Notes: generated by a model not told the origin, from the letters alone. DNA of 64,000 bases from Pseudoruegeria aquimaris (GCF_900172235.1 NZ_FWFQ01000002.1:1-64000), one strand, 5' to 3'. Shown: positions 50,934 through 61,453, counted from the first letter of the stretch. Program-made: numbers and translations.

Positions 50934-52180
50934 TCGACGATCTCCGCGGTTTCGACTACGGCATGTAGTAGCACATCCGCGCCCGCCGTGGCCCATTCCA
51001 TCGTGATCTCCTCGGCTTCATTGTGCGAAAGCCCGTCCACGCAGGGGCACATGATCATCGCCGTGGGGGCGACGTCGTTGATCCAGCAGGCGTCGTGGCC
51101 GGCGCCGGAGATGATGTCCATGTGCGAATAGCCGAGCCGCTCGGCCGCATCGCGCACGGCCTTCACGCAGCCCTCGTCGAAAGCGGGCGGATCGAACTGG
51201 CCCACGATCTCGGCGGCGAAGTCCACGCCGATCTCCGCGCAGAGCTTCGGTGCGCGCTCCAGCAGCTCGTCCACCATGCCGTTGAGCTTGTCCAGCAGAT
51301 GGGTGCGCATGTCGATGGTGAAGACGACCTTGCCGGGGATGATGTTGCGCGAGTTGGGGTAGACGTCGATGTGGCCGATCGCGCCCACCGCATTGGGCTG
51401 GTTCTTCATGGCGATCTCATGAACCAGCTCGGTGATCAGCGCGAGGCCGCGGCCGGCGTTCTTGCGCATGTGCATGGGCGTAGAGCCGGTGTGGCTTTCC
51501 TTCCCCGTAACCGTGCATTCGATCCAGCGCAGCCCCTGCCCGTGGGTGACGACGCCGATGTCCTTGCCTTCCGCTTCGAGGATCGGCCCCTGCTCGATGT
51601 GCAGCTCGAACATGGCGTGCATCTTGCGCGCGCCGACCTTCTCTTCGCCCTTCCAGCCGATGCGCTCCAGCTCGTCGCCGAAGCGCTTGCCCTCCGCGTC
51701 CACGCGGTCGTAGGCCCATTCCAGCGTGTGCTTGCCGGCGAAGACCCCAGAGGCCAGCATGGCCGGGGCGAAACGGGTGCCCTCTTCGTTCGTCCAGTTG
51801 GTGACGACGATCGGATGTTTCGTCTTCACGCCCAGATCGTTGAGCGTGCGCACGAGTTCCAGCCCGCCCAGCACCCCGAGGACGCCATCATACTTGCCAC
51901 CGGTGGGCTGGGTGTCGAGGTGGCTGCCCACGTAGACGGGCAAGGCCTCCGGATCGGTGCCTTCGCGGCGGGCGAACATGTTGCCGATCTCGTCCACCGC
52001 CATCGTCATGCCCGCCTCTTCGCACCATTTCTGGAACAGCTTGCGGCCCTCGGCATCGGCGTCCGTGAGGGTCTGGCGGTTGTTGCCGCCGGCCACGCCG
52101 GGGCCGATCTTGGCCATTTCCATCAGGCTGTCCCACAGGCGCTGGCCGTTGATCTTCATGTTCTCGCCGGGGGCGGGCAT
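50930..52180 (-). CDS. Zn-dependent N-carbamoyl-amino-acid amidohydrolase (beta-ureidopropionase type)
   Basis: The 416-residue M20-type hydrolase has the metal motifs GSHLDTQPTGGKYDGVLGVL near residue 85 and NEEGTRFAPAMLASG near 130, HIEQGP near 195, and the C-terminal SGAGHDACWI. Bacterial members hydrolyse N-carbamoyl-beta-alanine to beta-alanine, CO2 and ammonia, the third step of reductive pyrimidine degradation. Family members also act on L-carbamoyl amino acids, so specificity is inferred from neighbours (hydA, preTA, aminotransferase). A second ATG seven codons in is an alternative start. Confidence 0.9.
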   Translation of the reverse strand: MPAPGENMKINGQRLWDSLMEMAKIGPGVAGGNNRQTLTDADAEGRKLFQKWCEEAGMTMAVDEIGNMFARREGTDPEALPVYVGSHLDTQPTGGKYDGVLGVLGGLELVRTLNDLGVKTKHPIVVTNWTNEEGTRFAPAMLASGVFAGKHTLEWAYDRVDAEGKRFGDELERIGWKGEEKVGARKMHAMFELHIEQGPILEAEGKDIGVVTHGQGLRWIECTVTGKESHTGSTPMHMRKNAGRGLALITELVHEIAMKNQPNAVGAIGHIDVYPNSRNIIPGKVVFTIDMRTHLLDKLNGMVDELLERAPKLCAEIGVDFAAEIVGQFDPPAFDEGCVKAVRDAAERLGYSHMDIISGAGHDACWINDVAPTAMIMCPCVDGLSHNEAEEITMEWATAGADVLLHAVVETAEIVE

Positions 52181-52197
52181 GAGGCTCTCCTTCCTTG

Positions 52198-52593
52198 TCA
52201 GGTTGCGTGTTCCGCCGCCAGGGCGGTGAGCGCGCGCAGCGCGGCCTCCGCCATCTCGGCCGGAACGAAGATGTGATCGTGGTGGTTTGCGGCGACGACG
52301 TTGGCCGGGATACCTTCTGCGGCGAGCGCGCCGGAGGCCGCCGCCGTCAGGCCCACGCCGTCGAGCGCGGAATGGACCTGAAGCGTGATCTGCGCCATCG
52401 CAAGCGCTTCGCCGGGCGCGGCGGGCAGGATCAGCGAAAGCCCCTCCTCCTCCCGGAAGGCCCCGGCCGCCCGCGCCAGAAGATCCGGGGTGAGCGCTGC
52501 GGCATCGACCGTGTGGAAGGCCCAGAGGCCGGGTTGGAGCCGTGGCGCCATCCCCGCGATCATGGCTTCGGTCCGATGCACGCGCGCCCCCAT
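52198..52593 (-). CDS. ACT-domain protein (DUF2241-like)
   Basis: This 131-residue protein has repeats matching the ACT-type DUF2241 family: REEEGLSLILP, a VHSALDGVGLTAAASGAL helix-strand block and the end VVAANHHDHIFVP. ACT domains bind small ligands such as amino acids. ATG 52593 with a GTGAGG site 6 bases upstream is preferred over a GTG at 52605 that overlaps the aminotransferase stop. It may sense beta-alanine or a related product; this is inferred from position. Confidence 0.75.
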   Translation of the reverse strand: MGARVHRTEAMIAGMAPRLQPGLWAFHTVDAAALTPDLLARAAGAFREEEGLSLILPAAPGEALAMAQITLQVHSALDGVGLTAAASGALAAEGIPANVVAANHHDHIFVPAEMAEAALRALTALAAEHAT

Positions 52594-52601
52594 CTGCGGC
52601 C

Positions 52602-53930
<1,329 letters not shown>

Positions 53931-53992
53931 TGGCAGCATCCCTGTGGCTTCCCGGCTTCTTTTCTGCTGGGCCGGGTGGCGTCCGAAAATGT

Positions 53993-54008
53993 TTGACCAT
54001 CTGGTCAA
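53993..54008. promoter_or_regulatory. RutR-type operator, perfect palindrome
   Basis: TTGACCATCTGGTCAA is a perfect 7-2-7 palindrome equal to the RutR consensus TTGACCANNTGGTCAA known from Escherichia coli. It lies in the gap between the aminotransferase gene and the divergent TetR/RutR-like gene, placed to control both. RutR releases DNA on binding uracil or thymine. Confidence 0.9.
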
Positions 54009-54199
54009 GATCACGCTAGCAGAGATGGGGTATCAGTCAAGGATTTCGCAGGCCTCCCTGCCCGTGAAATCGGCATGTGCCCTTCCCCCGTGCATCCGGT
54101 GATGCCATAGGGAGCGCGTGGCCGGCGGGGGTGGCGAGAAATTGAGCGCCGGCGCAACGGCGCAGGCGGTGAAGCGGGAACGGTCCGGGAGAAGCGGCG

Positions 54200-54814
54200 G
54201 TGAGAGACAAGCCCAAGCGCACGCGCATCCAGCGCAAGAACATCGAAACGATTCTCGAAGCCGCGCTGGAGGTGTTCTCGCAATACGGGTTCCGCGGCTC
54301 CACGCTCGACCAGATCGCCCAGACGGCAGGTTTGAGCAAGCCCAACCTGCTCTACTACTTCCCCTCCAAGGAGGCGATCCACGTCGAGCTTCTGAGCGAG
54401 CTGATGGACACCTGGCTCGATCCGCTGCGCGCGCTGGACGCAGGCGGCGAGCCGATCCCCGAGATCCTGGCCTACGTGGACCGAAAGCTCGAGATGAGCC
54501 GGGATTTCCCGCGCGAGAGCCGCCTGTTCGCAAACGAGATTCTGCAGGGCGCCCCACGGATCGAGGAGGCGATCAAGGGCGAGCTAAAAGAGCTGGTGGA
54601 CGAGAAGGCCGCGGTGATCTCGGGCTGGATCGACGCCGGGAAGATCGCCCCCGTGGATCCCTACCACCTGATCTTCTCGATCTGGTCCCTCACCCAGCAC
54701 TACGCCGATTTCGAGGTGCAGGTGCAATGGATCCTGGCGGAGCGAAGCAAAACCAGCTTCGAGGATGCAAAGGCCTATCTCGATCAGCTTTTCACCAAGA
54801 TGCTGCGGACCTGA
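54200..54814 (+). CDS. rutR: RutR-like TetR-family regulator
   Basis: The 204-residue protein has a TetR helix-turn-helix (FRGSTLDQIAQTAGLSKPNLLYYF) at residues 30-55 and a ligand domain with the RutR-typical SRLFANEILQGAP block. The start is a GTG at 54200. It is divergent from the aminotransferase with a perfect RutR box between. It is expected to repress the pyrimidine genes until uracil is present. Gene identity is inferred from family similarity plus operator. Confidence 0.88.
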   Translation: MRDKPKRTRIQRKNIETILEAALEVFSQYGFRGSTLDQIAQTAGLSKPNLLYYFPSKEAIHVELLSELMDTWLDPLRALDAGGEPIPEILAYVDRKLEMSRDFPRESRLFANEILQGAPRIEEAIKGELKELVDEKAAVISGWIDAGKIAPVDPYHLIFSIWSLTQHYADFEVQVQWILAERSKTSFEDAKAYLDQLFTKMLRT

Positions 54815-54925
54815 CGATTTCCAAGGGGCCTGTTTGGCCAGACCTCGCCCGGCGGCCCGCCGCCCCCACCCCGCGGTCTGGTTCCGCCCTCGGCTCCAAT
54901 CGTCGCGAAAAAGGAGCGCCGCACG

Positions 54926-54954
54926 AAAAAGCCCCGGCCTTCTCAGGCCGGGGC
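54926..54954 (-). terminator. Rho-independent terminator of preTA
   Basis: On the minus strand GCCCCGGCC pairs with GGCCGGGGC around a 6-base loop and is followed by TTTTT. It lies 40 bases after the preA stop. Confidence 0.9.
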
Positions 54955-54994
54955 AGGTGGTGCAATCAGGGTGTTATCGTTGGGGAGAACCCGC

Positions 54995-56299
54995 TCACTC
55001 GGCCGCCCAGACGGCCGGGTTGTTGGGATGGGTTTGCCAGTTGCCGTATTCCTCTTTCACCACTTCGCCGGTGCGCGGATCCACCTCGCCGGGCTTCATC
55101 GGCACCATGGTGATGCAGCCTTCCACCGGGCAGACGTTGACGCAGAGGTTGCAGGCCACGCATTCGTCGTCCTTCACGGTGAAGGTCCGATCCTCGCTCA
55201 TGGCGATGGCCTGGTGGCTGGTGTCCTCGCAGGCGGCGAAGCAGCGGCCGCACTTGATGCAGTCATCCTGGTTGATCGAGGCCTTGGCCACGTAGTTCAG
55301 GTTGAGATCCTGCCAGTCCTTCACCTTCGGCACGGCGCGGCCCACCACCTCGTCCACCGAGGCGTAGCCTTTTTCGTCCATCCACTGGGACAGGCCCGAG
55401 ATCATCTCCTGCACGATCTTGAAGCCGTAGGTCATGGCCGCCGTGCAGACCTGCACGTTGCCCGCGCCCAGCGAGATGAACTCCGCCGCGTCCCGCCAGG
55501 TGGTGACGCCGCCGATGCCCGAGATCGGGATGTTCGCGGTTTCCGGGTTGCGGGCGATCTCGGCCACCATGTTCAGCGCGATCGGCTTCACCGCCGGGCC
55601 GCAGTAGCCGCCGTGGGAGCCCTGCCCGTCGATCATCGGCTCCGGGCACATCTCGTCGAGGTTCACCGAGGTGATGGAGTTGATCGTGTTGATCAGGCTC
55701 ACCGCATCGGCCCCGCCGCGCGCGGCGGCCTCGGCCGGTTTGCGGATGTCGGTGATGTTGGGGGTGAGCTTCACGATGCAGGGCATGCGGCTGTTCTGCT
55801 TCACCCAGCGCGTGACCATCTCGATGTATTCGGGCACCTGCCCGACGGCAGAGCCCATGCCGCGCTCCGCCATCCCGTGCGGACAGCCGAAGTTCAGCTC
55901 GACACCATCGGCGCCGGTCTCCTCCACCAGAGGCAGGATCGCCTTCCACGCGGCCTCCTCGCAGGGCACCATGAGCGAGACGACGAGCGCGCGGTCGGGG
56001 TAGTCGCGCTTCACCGATTTGATCTCGCGCAGGTTCACCTCGAGCGGGCGGTCGGTGATCAGTTCGATGTTGTTGAGGCCCAGCAGGCGCCGGTCCGCCC
56101 CCCAGATCGCGCCGTAGCGCGGGCCGTTGACGTTGACGACGGGCGGGCCTTCCGCACCCAGCGTCTTCCAGACGACACCGCCCCAGCCTGCCTCGAAGGC
56201 CCGGCGGACGTTGTATTCCTTGTCGGTCGGCGGCGCGGAGGCGAGCCAGAAGGGGTTGGGGGATTTGATCCCGACGAAAGTGCTTGAAAGGTCTGCCAT
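54995..56299 (-). CDS. preA: Dihydropyrimidine dehydrogenase subunit PreA
   Basis: The 434-residue FMN/Fe-S subunit reduces uracil and thymine to dihydropyrimidines (or the reverse). It has a TIM-barrel with FGCPHGMAERGMGSAVGQ (residues 138-154), a SGIGGVTTWRDAAEF phosphate block, and two C-terminal [4Fe-4S] ferredoxin motifs, CIKCGRCFAAC and CVACNLCVNVC. ATG 56299 is chosen because the barrel starts at once. It lies 20 bases downstream of preT. Together they form the NADH-dependent PreT-PreA complex. Confidence 0.95.
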   Translation of the reverse strand: MADLSSTFVGIKSPNPFWLASAPPTDKEYNVRRAFEAGWGGVVWKTLGAEGPPVVNVNGPRYGAIWGADRRLLGLNNIELITDRPLEVNLREIKSVKRDYPDRALVVSLMVPCEEAAWKAILPLVEETGADGVELNFGCPHGMAERGMGSAVGQVPEYIEMVTRWVKQNSRMPCIVKLTPNITDIRKPAEAAARGGADAVSLINTINSITSVNLDEMCPEPMIDGQGSHGGYCGPAVKPIALNMVAEIARNPETANIPISGIGGVTTWRDAAEFISLGAGNVQVCTAAMTYGFKIVQEMISGLSQWMDEKGYASVDEVVGRAVPKVKDWQDLNLNYVAKASINQDDCIKCGRCFAACEDTSHQAIAMSEDRTFTVKDDECVACNLCVNVCPVEGCITMVPMKPGEVDPRTGEVVKEEYGNWQTHPNNPAVWAAE

Positions 56300-56319
56300 T
56301 TGGGTATCCTTCCCTGAAA

Positions 56320-57657
56320 TCAAGCGCCGAGAGCGGCGTGGATGGCCTCGGCGGCATCCCGCCCTTCGGCCACGGCTGTAACGGTCAGATCATCGCCCCC
56401 GGAGGCGCAGTCGCCGCCGGCCCAGACACCGGGCAGGCTCGTCTGGCCCGCGCCCGTGACGGCGATCTTGCCGCCGGCGATCTCCAGCCCCTCGGGCGCG
56501 CCTTCGAGCGTCTGGCCGATGGCCTTGAACACCTGGTCGGCCGGAATGCGGAAGGTTTCGCCGGTGCCTTTCAGCCCCTCGGGCGTCTCTTCGGTGTATT
56601 CCAGTTCGATCTCCACCGCGCTGCCGTTGCCGTGGATCGCCTTGGGCTGCACGTTCTCGAGGATGCGCACGCCCCGAGAGGCCGCGAGATCCTGTTCGAA
56701 CTTCGAGGCGCCCATGCGGTCGCGGCCACGGCGGTAGGCGATGGTGACGTTCTGCGCGCCCAGCAGGCGGGCCTGCACGGCGGCATCCACCGCCGTCATC
56801 CCGCCGCCGATCACCACGACGTTGCGGCCGATCGGCAGGGCCGAGAGATCGCTGGCCTGCCGCAGTTCGGCGATGAAGGACACGGCGTCTTCCACGCCGG
56901 CCTTGTCTTCGCCCGGCGCCCGCAGCGCGTTCACGCCGGCCAGCCCGATCGCGAGGAACACCGCGTCGAAATCCTCCCGCAGCGCTTCGAGCGTCAGCCC
57001 GGCCCCGAGCGCCTTGCCCGTCTCCAGGCGGATGCCGCCGATCTGCAGCAGCCAGGACACCTCGCGCTCGGCGAAGCGATCCACCGCCTTGTAGGCCGCG
57101 ATGCCGTATTCGTTGAGCCCGCCGGGCTTGTTGCGCGCATCGTAGACCGTCACGTCGTGGCCGTGCATCGCCAGGCGGTGGGCGCAGGCCAGCCCCGCCG
57201 GCCCCGCCCCGACGACCGCCACGCGCTTGCCGGTTTCGGGCGCGCGCGTGTAGGGGTGCCGGTTCTTCTCCATCAGCCTGTCGGTGGCGTAGCGCTGCAA
57301 CTGGCCGATCATCACCGGCTTGCCTTCCGCCGCCTCGCGCACGCAGGCCTGCTCGCAGAGCGTCTCCGTGGGACAGACGCGGGCGCACATGCCGCCAAGG
57401 ATGTTCTGATCGAAGATCGTCTTGGCGGCGGCCTCCGGCGTGCCGGTCGCGATCTGGCGGATGAAGAGCGGGATGTCGATGCTCGTCGGACAGGCCGTGA
57501 CGCAGGGGGCGTCGTGGCAGAAGTAGCAGCGGTCCGCCGCCACCTGCGCCTCATGGGCATCGAGCGGTGCATGGAGATCGGCGAAATTCTCCGCGTAGGA
57601 GTCATCCGGCAAGCGCCCGGCGACTATGCCGGGGGTCAACTGGCTGTTGGGCATCAT
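56320..57657 (-). CDS. preT: Dihydropyrimidine dehydrogenase subunit PreT
   Basis: The 445-residue flavoprotein takes electrons from NAD(P)H to PreA. Its N-terminus has Fe-S Cys motifs (CYFCHDAPCVTACPTSIDIP, CARVCPTETLCEQAC). They are followed by an FAD-binding GAGPAGLACAHRLA and NAD(P)-binding IGGGMTAVDAA. ATG 57657 has a second ATG behind it; an AGAGG precedes. It leads the minus-strand preTA pair and has a degenerate RutR-like box upstream at 57713-57728. Confidence 0.95.
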   Translation of the reverse strand: MMPNSQLTPGIVAGRLPDDSYAENFADLHAPLDAHEAQVAADRCYFCHDAPCVTACPTSIDIPLFIRQIATGTPEAAAKTIFDQNILGGMCARVCPTETLCEQACVREAAEGKPVMIGQLQRYATDRLMEKNRHPYTRAPETGKRVAVVGAGPAGLACAHRLAMHGHDVTVYDARNKPGGLNEYGIAAYKAVDRFAEREVSWLLQIGGIRLETGKALGAGLTLEALREDFDAVFLAIGLAGVNALRAPGEDKAGVEDAVSFIAELRQASDLSALPIGRNVVVIGGGMTAVDAAVQARLLGAQNVTIAYRRGRDRMGASKFEQDLAASRGVRILENVQPKAIHGNGSAVEIELEYTEETPEGLKGTGETFRIPADQVFKAIGQTLEGAPEGLEIAGGKIAVTGAGQTSLPGVWAGGDCASGGDDLTVTAVAEGRDAAEAIHAALGA

Positions 57658-57712
57658 GGCCTCTCTGCTGGCATCTGTTCTTATTGGGATCAGCGTGGCA
57701 CAGGCTGATTTT

Positions 57713-57728
57713 TTTATCAAATGGTAAA
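57713..57728 (-). promoter_or_regulatory. Degenerate RutR-like box upstream of preT
   Basis: TTTATCAAATGGTAAA matches the RutR consensus TTGACCANNTGGTCAA at 10 of 14 fixed positions and is a near-palindrome with the same 7-2-7 form. It lies 56 bases upstream of the preT start. It suggests that preTA belongs to the same regulon as the divergent aminotransferase/rutR pair. The surrounding 57658-57966 region contains no gene and also holds the accBC promoter. Confidence 0.6.
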
Positions 57729-57966
57729 TTTTCTGAAATCACCGCGACTTGCACCGCGCGGCAGGATTTGGGCAGCCGGAGGGGCGCGGCGCACAAATAT
57801 TCGCCACAGGTCGTGCGGTGGCGCAGCAAAACAGCGGATGTCGGCGGGAAAAGACCGGGGAAAGAAATGTCGCCCACGCCACTTTTCCCCGCTCGTGACG
57901 TAGCGTATAAACCGCGTAGCTCAGGGCAAGCCTGCTTCAGACAGGCGCCAGACCATCGAGGACGGC

Positions 57967-58467
57967 ATGACAGAAAACAAATACGAAAACGACGTGGCTT
58001 TCATCAAGGCGCTCGCCGAGATGCTCAACGACAATGACCTGACCGAGATCGAGGTCATGCGCGAATACGGCGAGGACGACAGCCTGAACGTGCGCGTCAG
58101 CAAGACGGCCGAAGGCGTGGCCTACGCCGCGCCTGCCGTCGCCGCCCCCGCCCCGGTTGCCGTGGCCCCCGCCGCCGCACCGGCCCCGGCAGCCGCCCCG
58201 GCCGCGGACCTGCCGGAGGATCCCGCCAGCCACCCCGGCGCCGTGACTTCGCCGATGGTCGGCACCGCCTACCTTGCTCCCGAACCGGGCGCCGCGGCCT
58301 TCATCACCGTGGGCGCCAGCGTCAAGGAAGGCGACACGCTGCTCATCGTGGAAGCGATGAAGACCATGAACCACATCCCGGCCCCGGCCTCCGGCACCGT
58401 CAAGCGGATCCTCGTGGGCGACGGCGATGCCGTGGAATTCGGCCAGCCGCTCGTGATCCTCGAATAA
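57967..58467 (+). CDS. accB: Biotin carboxyl carrier protein of acetyl-CoA carboxylase
   Basis: The 166-residue protein has an N-terminal helical part, an Ala/Pro-rich linker (about residues 52-83) and a C-terminal biotinyl domain with biotinylation Lys132 in EAMKTMN. It carries CO2 between AccC and the carboxyltransferase for malonyl-CoA. It lies 10 bases upstream of accC. A small hairpin (GCCTG...CAGGC, 57930-57946) precedes it. Confidence 0.95.
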   Translation: MTENKYENDVAFIKALAEMLNDNDLTEIEVMREYGEDDSLNVRVSKTAEGVAYAAPAVAAPAPVAVAPAAAPAPAAAPAADLPEDPASHPGAVTSPMVGTAYLAPEPGAAAFITVGASVKEGDTLLIVEAMKTMNHIPAPASGTVKRILVGDGDAVEFGQPLVILE

Positions 58468-58477
58468 GGCCAGAGCC

Positions 58478-59824
58478 ATGTTCGAAAAAATCCTGATCGC
58501 GAACCGGGGTGAGATCGCGCTGCGCGTGATCCGCGCCTGCCGGGAGATGGGCATCAAGTCCGTCGCCGTGCATTCCACCGCCGACAGCGACGCGATGCAC
58601 GTGCGCATGGCCGACGAGGCCGTCTGCATCGGCCCGCCGCCCTCGGGCGAGAGCTACCTCAACATCGCCTCGATCATCGCCGCCTGCGAGATCACCGGCG
58701 CCCAGGCGATCCACCCGGGCTACGGCTTCCTGTCGGAGAACGCGACCTTCGTGCAGGCGCTTGAAGATCACGACATCACCTTCATCGGCCCCACCGCCGA
58801 ACACATCCGCATCATGGGCGACAAGATCACCGCCAAGGATACGATGAAGAAGCTCGGCGTGCCCTGCGTGCCCGGCTCCGACGGTGGCGTGCCGGACTAC
58901 GAGACCGCCAAGAAGGTCTCGGCGGAGATCGGCTACCCGGTCATCATCAAGGCCACCGCCGGCGGCGGCGGGCGCGGCATGAAACTCGCGCGCACGCCCG
59001 AAGAGCTGGAAACCGCCTTCCGCACCGCGCGGGCGGAGGGCAAGGCGGCCTTCGGCAACGATGAAGTCTACATCGAGAAATATCTCGGCAAGCCGCGCCA
59101 CATCGAGGTGCAGGTCTTCGGCGACGGCAAGGGCAACGCGGTGCACCTTGGCGAGCGCGACTGCTCGCTGCAACGGCGCCACCAGAAGGTCTTCGAAGAG
59201 GCCCCCGGCCCCGTCATCACCCCGGAGCTGCGCGCCCGGATCGGCAAGACCTGTGCGGAGGCCGTGGCCAAGATCAACTACATCGGGGCCGGCACCATCG
59301 AATTCCTCTACGAGGACGGCGAGTTCTACTTCATCGAGATGAACACCCGCCTGCAGGTGGAGCACCCGGTAACGGAGGCCATCTTCGGCGTGGACCTCGT
59401 GCGCGAGCAGATCCGCGTGGCCGAAGGCCTGCCGATGTCCTTCACGCAGGAAGATCTGGCCATCAACGGCCACGCCATCGAGGTGCGGATCAACGCCGAA
59501 CGGCTGCCCAACTTCTCGCCCTGCCCCGGCAAGGTCACCGCCTACCATGCACCCGGCGGGCTGGGCGTGCGGATGGATTCCGCGCTCTACGACGGCTACG
59601 CCATCCCCCCCTACTACGACAGCCTGATCGGCAAGCTGATCGTCCACGGGCGCGACCGCCAGGAGGCTCTGGCGCGCCTGGACCGCGCGCTCGGCGAGCT
59701 GATCGTGGACGGCATCGACACCACCGTGCCGCTCTTCCGGATGCTGCTGGCCGAGGAAGACGTGCAGCGCGGCTCCTACGACATCCACTGGCTGGAAAAA
59801 TGGCTCGACGCCAACATGAGTTGA
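58478..59824 (+). CDS. accC: Biotin carboxylase subunit of acetyl-CoA carboxylase
   Basis: The 448-residue enzyme carboxylates biotin with ATP and bicarbonate. It starts with [20 protein letters not shown], has the glycine-rich ATP loop [11 protein letters not shown] near residue 163, and the catalytic [14 protein letters not shown] near 287. Length is canonical. It follows accB in one operon and is followed by a perfect palindrome at 59831-59850 and aat. Confidence 0.97.
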   Translation: MFEKILIANRGEIALRVIRACREMGIKSVAVHSTADSDAMHVRMADEAVCIGPPPSGESYLNIASIIAACEITGAQAIHPGYGFLSENATFVQALEDHDITFIGPTAEHIRIMGDKITAKDTMKKLGVPCVPGSDGGVPDYETAKKVSAEIGYPVIIKATAGGGGRGMKLARTPEELETAFRTARAEGKAAFGNDEVYIEKYLGKPRHIEVQVFGDGKGNAVHLGERDCSLQRRHQKVFEEAPGPVITPELRARIGKTCAEAVAKINYIGAGTIEFLYEDGEFYFIEMNTRLQVEHPVTEAIFGVDLVREQIRVAEGLPMSFTQEDLAINGHAIEVRINAERLPNFSPCPGKVTAYHAPGGLGVRMDSALYDGYAIPPYYDSLIGKLIVHGRDRQEALARLDRALGELIVDGIDTTVPLFRMLLAEEDVQRGSYDIHWLEKWLDANMS

Positions 59825-59830
59825 GGGTGT

Positions 59831-59850
59831 GCCCCCGCCGCGGCGGGGGC
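59831..59850. terminator. Palindromic hairpin between accC and aat
   Basis: GCCCCCGCCGCGGCGGGGGC is a perfect 20-base palindrome directly after the accC stop. No T-run follows; it may slow or stop transcription or protect the accBC message. Confidence 0.5.
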
Positions 59851-59870
59851 CATCCGCCCGCGAGGCCGCG

Positions 59871-60539
59871 ATGGATCTCGCCCTGACCCCCGAACTCCTG
59901 TTGCAGGCCTACGCCAACGGGATCTTCCCGATGGCCGAATCCCGCGACGACGAAGACATCTTCTGGCTCGATCCCCAACGCCGCGGCGTGTTCGATCTGG
60001 ACGGCTTCCACATCTCCCGCAGCCTGGCGCGCCGCATCCGCTCTGGCCGGTTCGACATCTCCTGCGACAGCGATTTCGAGGGCGTTCTGGACGGCTGCGC
60101 GGAGCGCGAGGAGACCTGGATCAGCCATCGAATCCGCCGCCTCTACCTCGCGCTGCACCGGCGCGGCCACGCCCATTCCATCGAGGTGCGGCACGGCGGC
60201 GCGCTGGTCGGCGGGGTCTACGGCGTCACCCTCAAGGGCGCCTTCTTCGGTGAAAGCATGTTCTCCCGCGAAACGGATGCCTCGAAAGTGGCGCTGGCCT
60301 ATCTCGTGGACCGGCTGCGCGAAGGCGGCTTCACCCTGTTTGACACGCAGTTTCTCACGCCGCATCTCGCGCGGCTGGGCGCGCGGGAGATCACCCGAGC
60401 CGCCTACCATGCGCGCCTTGCCGAAGCCCTTGAAAAGGATGCCGATTTCAATCGCCAGACGCGGTGTCCGTCTCCGGCTGAGCTGCTGGCCCGCAACGCA
60501 GAAGCCAGACGTCGTAGCGCGGGTGATCCAGCGCGTTGA
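59871..60539 (+). CDS. aat: Leucyl/phenylalanyl-tRNA-protein transferase
   Basis: The 222-residue enzyme moves Leu or Phe from tRNA to proteins with basic N-termini, marking them for ClpAP (N-end rule). It has the family blocks AYANGIFPMAE, YRLYL-like YLALHRRGHAHSIEV, and GVTLKGAFFGESMFSRETDASKVAL. Upstream ATG-like frames are disfavoured; 59871 is standard. Its last 92 bases overlap, in antisense, the 3' end of the convergent DUF2155 gene. Confidence 0.94.
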   Translation: MDLALTPELLLQAYANGIFPMAESRDDEDIFWLDPQRRGVFDLDGFHISRSLARRIRSGRFDISCDSDFEGVLDGCAEREETWISHRIRRLYLALHRRGHAHSIEVRHGGALVGGVYGVTLKGAFFGESMFSRETDASKVALAYLVDRLREGGFTLFDTQFLTPHLARLGAREITRAAYHARLAEALEKDADFNRQTRCPSPAELLARNAEARRRSAGDPAR

Positions 60540-61002
60540 GCGCGGGCGAGGAGGCGATCATCCAGCCTTCGAACACCGTCTTGTCCAGCACCTGGTCGTG
60601 GATCGTCACATGGGCGTAGGCGTCGCCGGTGGGGTTGTCCGCCGGGACGCGGCATTCATCGAGCACCACATCGATGCGGCCGAAGCTGGCGCCCCCGCCG
60701 TTCTCGAGCGCTAGATCCTGGAGCGCGCCGTCCACCTTGTCGAGCGCCCGCAGCACGCCGCCCGGCGCGGTTTCGGCCTTCTCGCGGTCGTCGATCTCGA
60801 TCAGCCGGATGGTGTCGTCGATGATGAGGCTCAACCCGTCGGACTGCTCTTCGAGCGTGCGCTCCACGATCTCGCCGTTGGGATTGGCGCCGGGCTGCTC
60901 CTCGGGCAGCAGGCCGAAGGTCTGCGCCACCGCGGTGCCCGCGGCAAGGGAAGCGGCCAGCGTGAGCGCCAGCAGGGCATGGGGCCGTCTGCGCGAAGTC
61001 AT
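60448..61002 (-). CDS. DUF2155 periplasmic protein
   Basis: The 184-residue protein has a signal peptide (LLALTLAASLAAGTAVAQT) and ends with the DUF2155 core AHVTIHDQVLDKTVFEGWMI and ALDHPRYDVWLLRC. Its function is unknown; it is a conserved alphaproteobacterial neighbour of aat and mlaD, suggestive of envelope maintenance. It overlaps mlaD by four bases and is convergent-overlapping with aat. Confidence 0.85.
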   Translation of the reverse strand: MTSRRRPHALLALTLAASLAAGTAVAQTFGLLPEEQPGANPNGEIVERTLEEQSDGLSLIIDDTIRLIEIDDREKAETAPGGVLRALDKVDGALQDLALENGGGASFGRIDVVLDECRVPADNPTGDAYAHVTIHDQVLDKTVFEGWMIASSPALNALDHPRYDVWLLRCGPAAQPETDTASGD

Positions 61003-61451
61003 TGGCCGTCGCCCGTCACGAATTTCAGCAGGAGCGAGACGAGGCTCACGGCGCCCTGGGTGTCGAGCACCTCGTCACCGGGGGCGAAGGCGAAGGGCGA
61101 GCCACCGGGCACGACCTCCACGAAATTGCCGCCCAGCAGCCCCTCGGAGGCGATCACCGCGGCGCTGTCGTCGGGGATCTCGATGCCGTCCTGAAGGGTC
61201 AGCGTGGCATCGGCACGGAACGTCTCCGGGTTCAGGGTGAGCGCGGTGACGGTGCCGATCTTCACCCCGGCCAGGCGCACGTCGGTGCCGACGGTCACGC
61301 CTTCCACGGAGCGGAAGCTCGCCTTGAGCGGATAGGCTCCGCCACCGCCGCCGGAGCCCAGCCCCGTGACCTGAGAGGTGTAGAGCAGGAAGCCCGCGGC
61401 CACGGCCACGACGCCCGCCCCCACCAGGGTTTCTGTCAGGTTTTCAGCCAT
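60999..61451 (-). CDS. mlaD: MlaD-type phospholipid transport protein (MCE)
   Basis: The 150-residue protein has one N-terminal membrane helix (VGAGVVAVAAGFLLYTS) and an MCE domain with YPLKASFRSVEGVTVGTDVRLAGVKIG near residue 42. MlaD hexamers form the periplasmic lipid tunnel of the Mla retrograde phospholipid system. A GTG at 61457 overlapping the upstream stop is an alternative start. The other Mla genes are not in this window. It lies between the complex I subunit and DUF2155 genes. Confidence 0.9.
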   Translation of the reverse strand: MAENLTETLVGAGVVAVAAGFLLYTSQVTGLGSGGGGGAYPLKASFRSVEGVTVGTDVRLAGVKIGTVTALTLNPETFRADATLTLQDGIEIPDDSAAVIASEGLLGGNFVEVVPGGSPFAFAPGDEVLDTQGAVSLVSLLLKFVTGDGQ

Positions 61452-61453
61452 GC

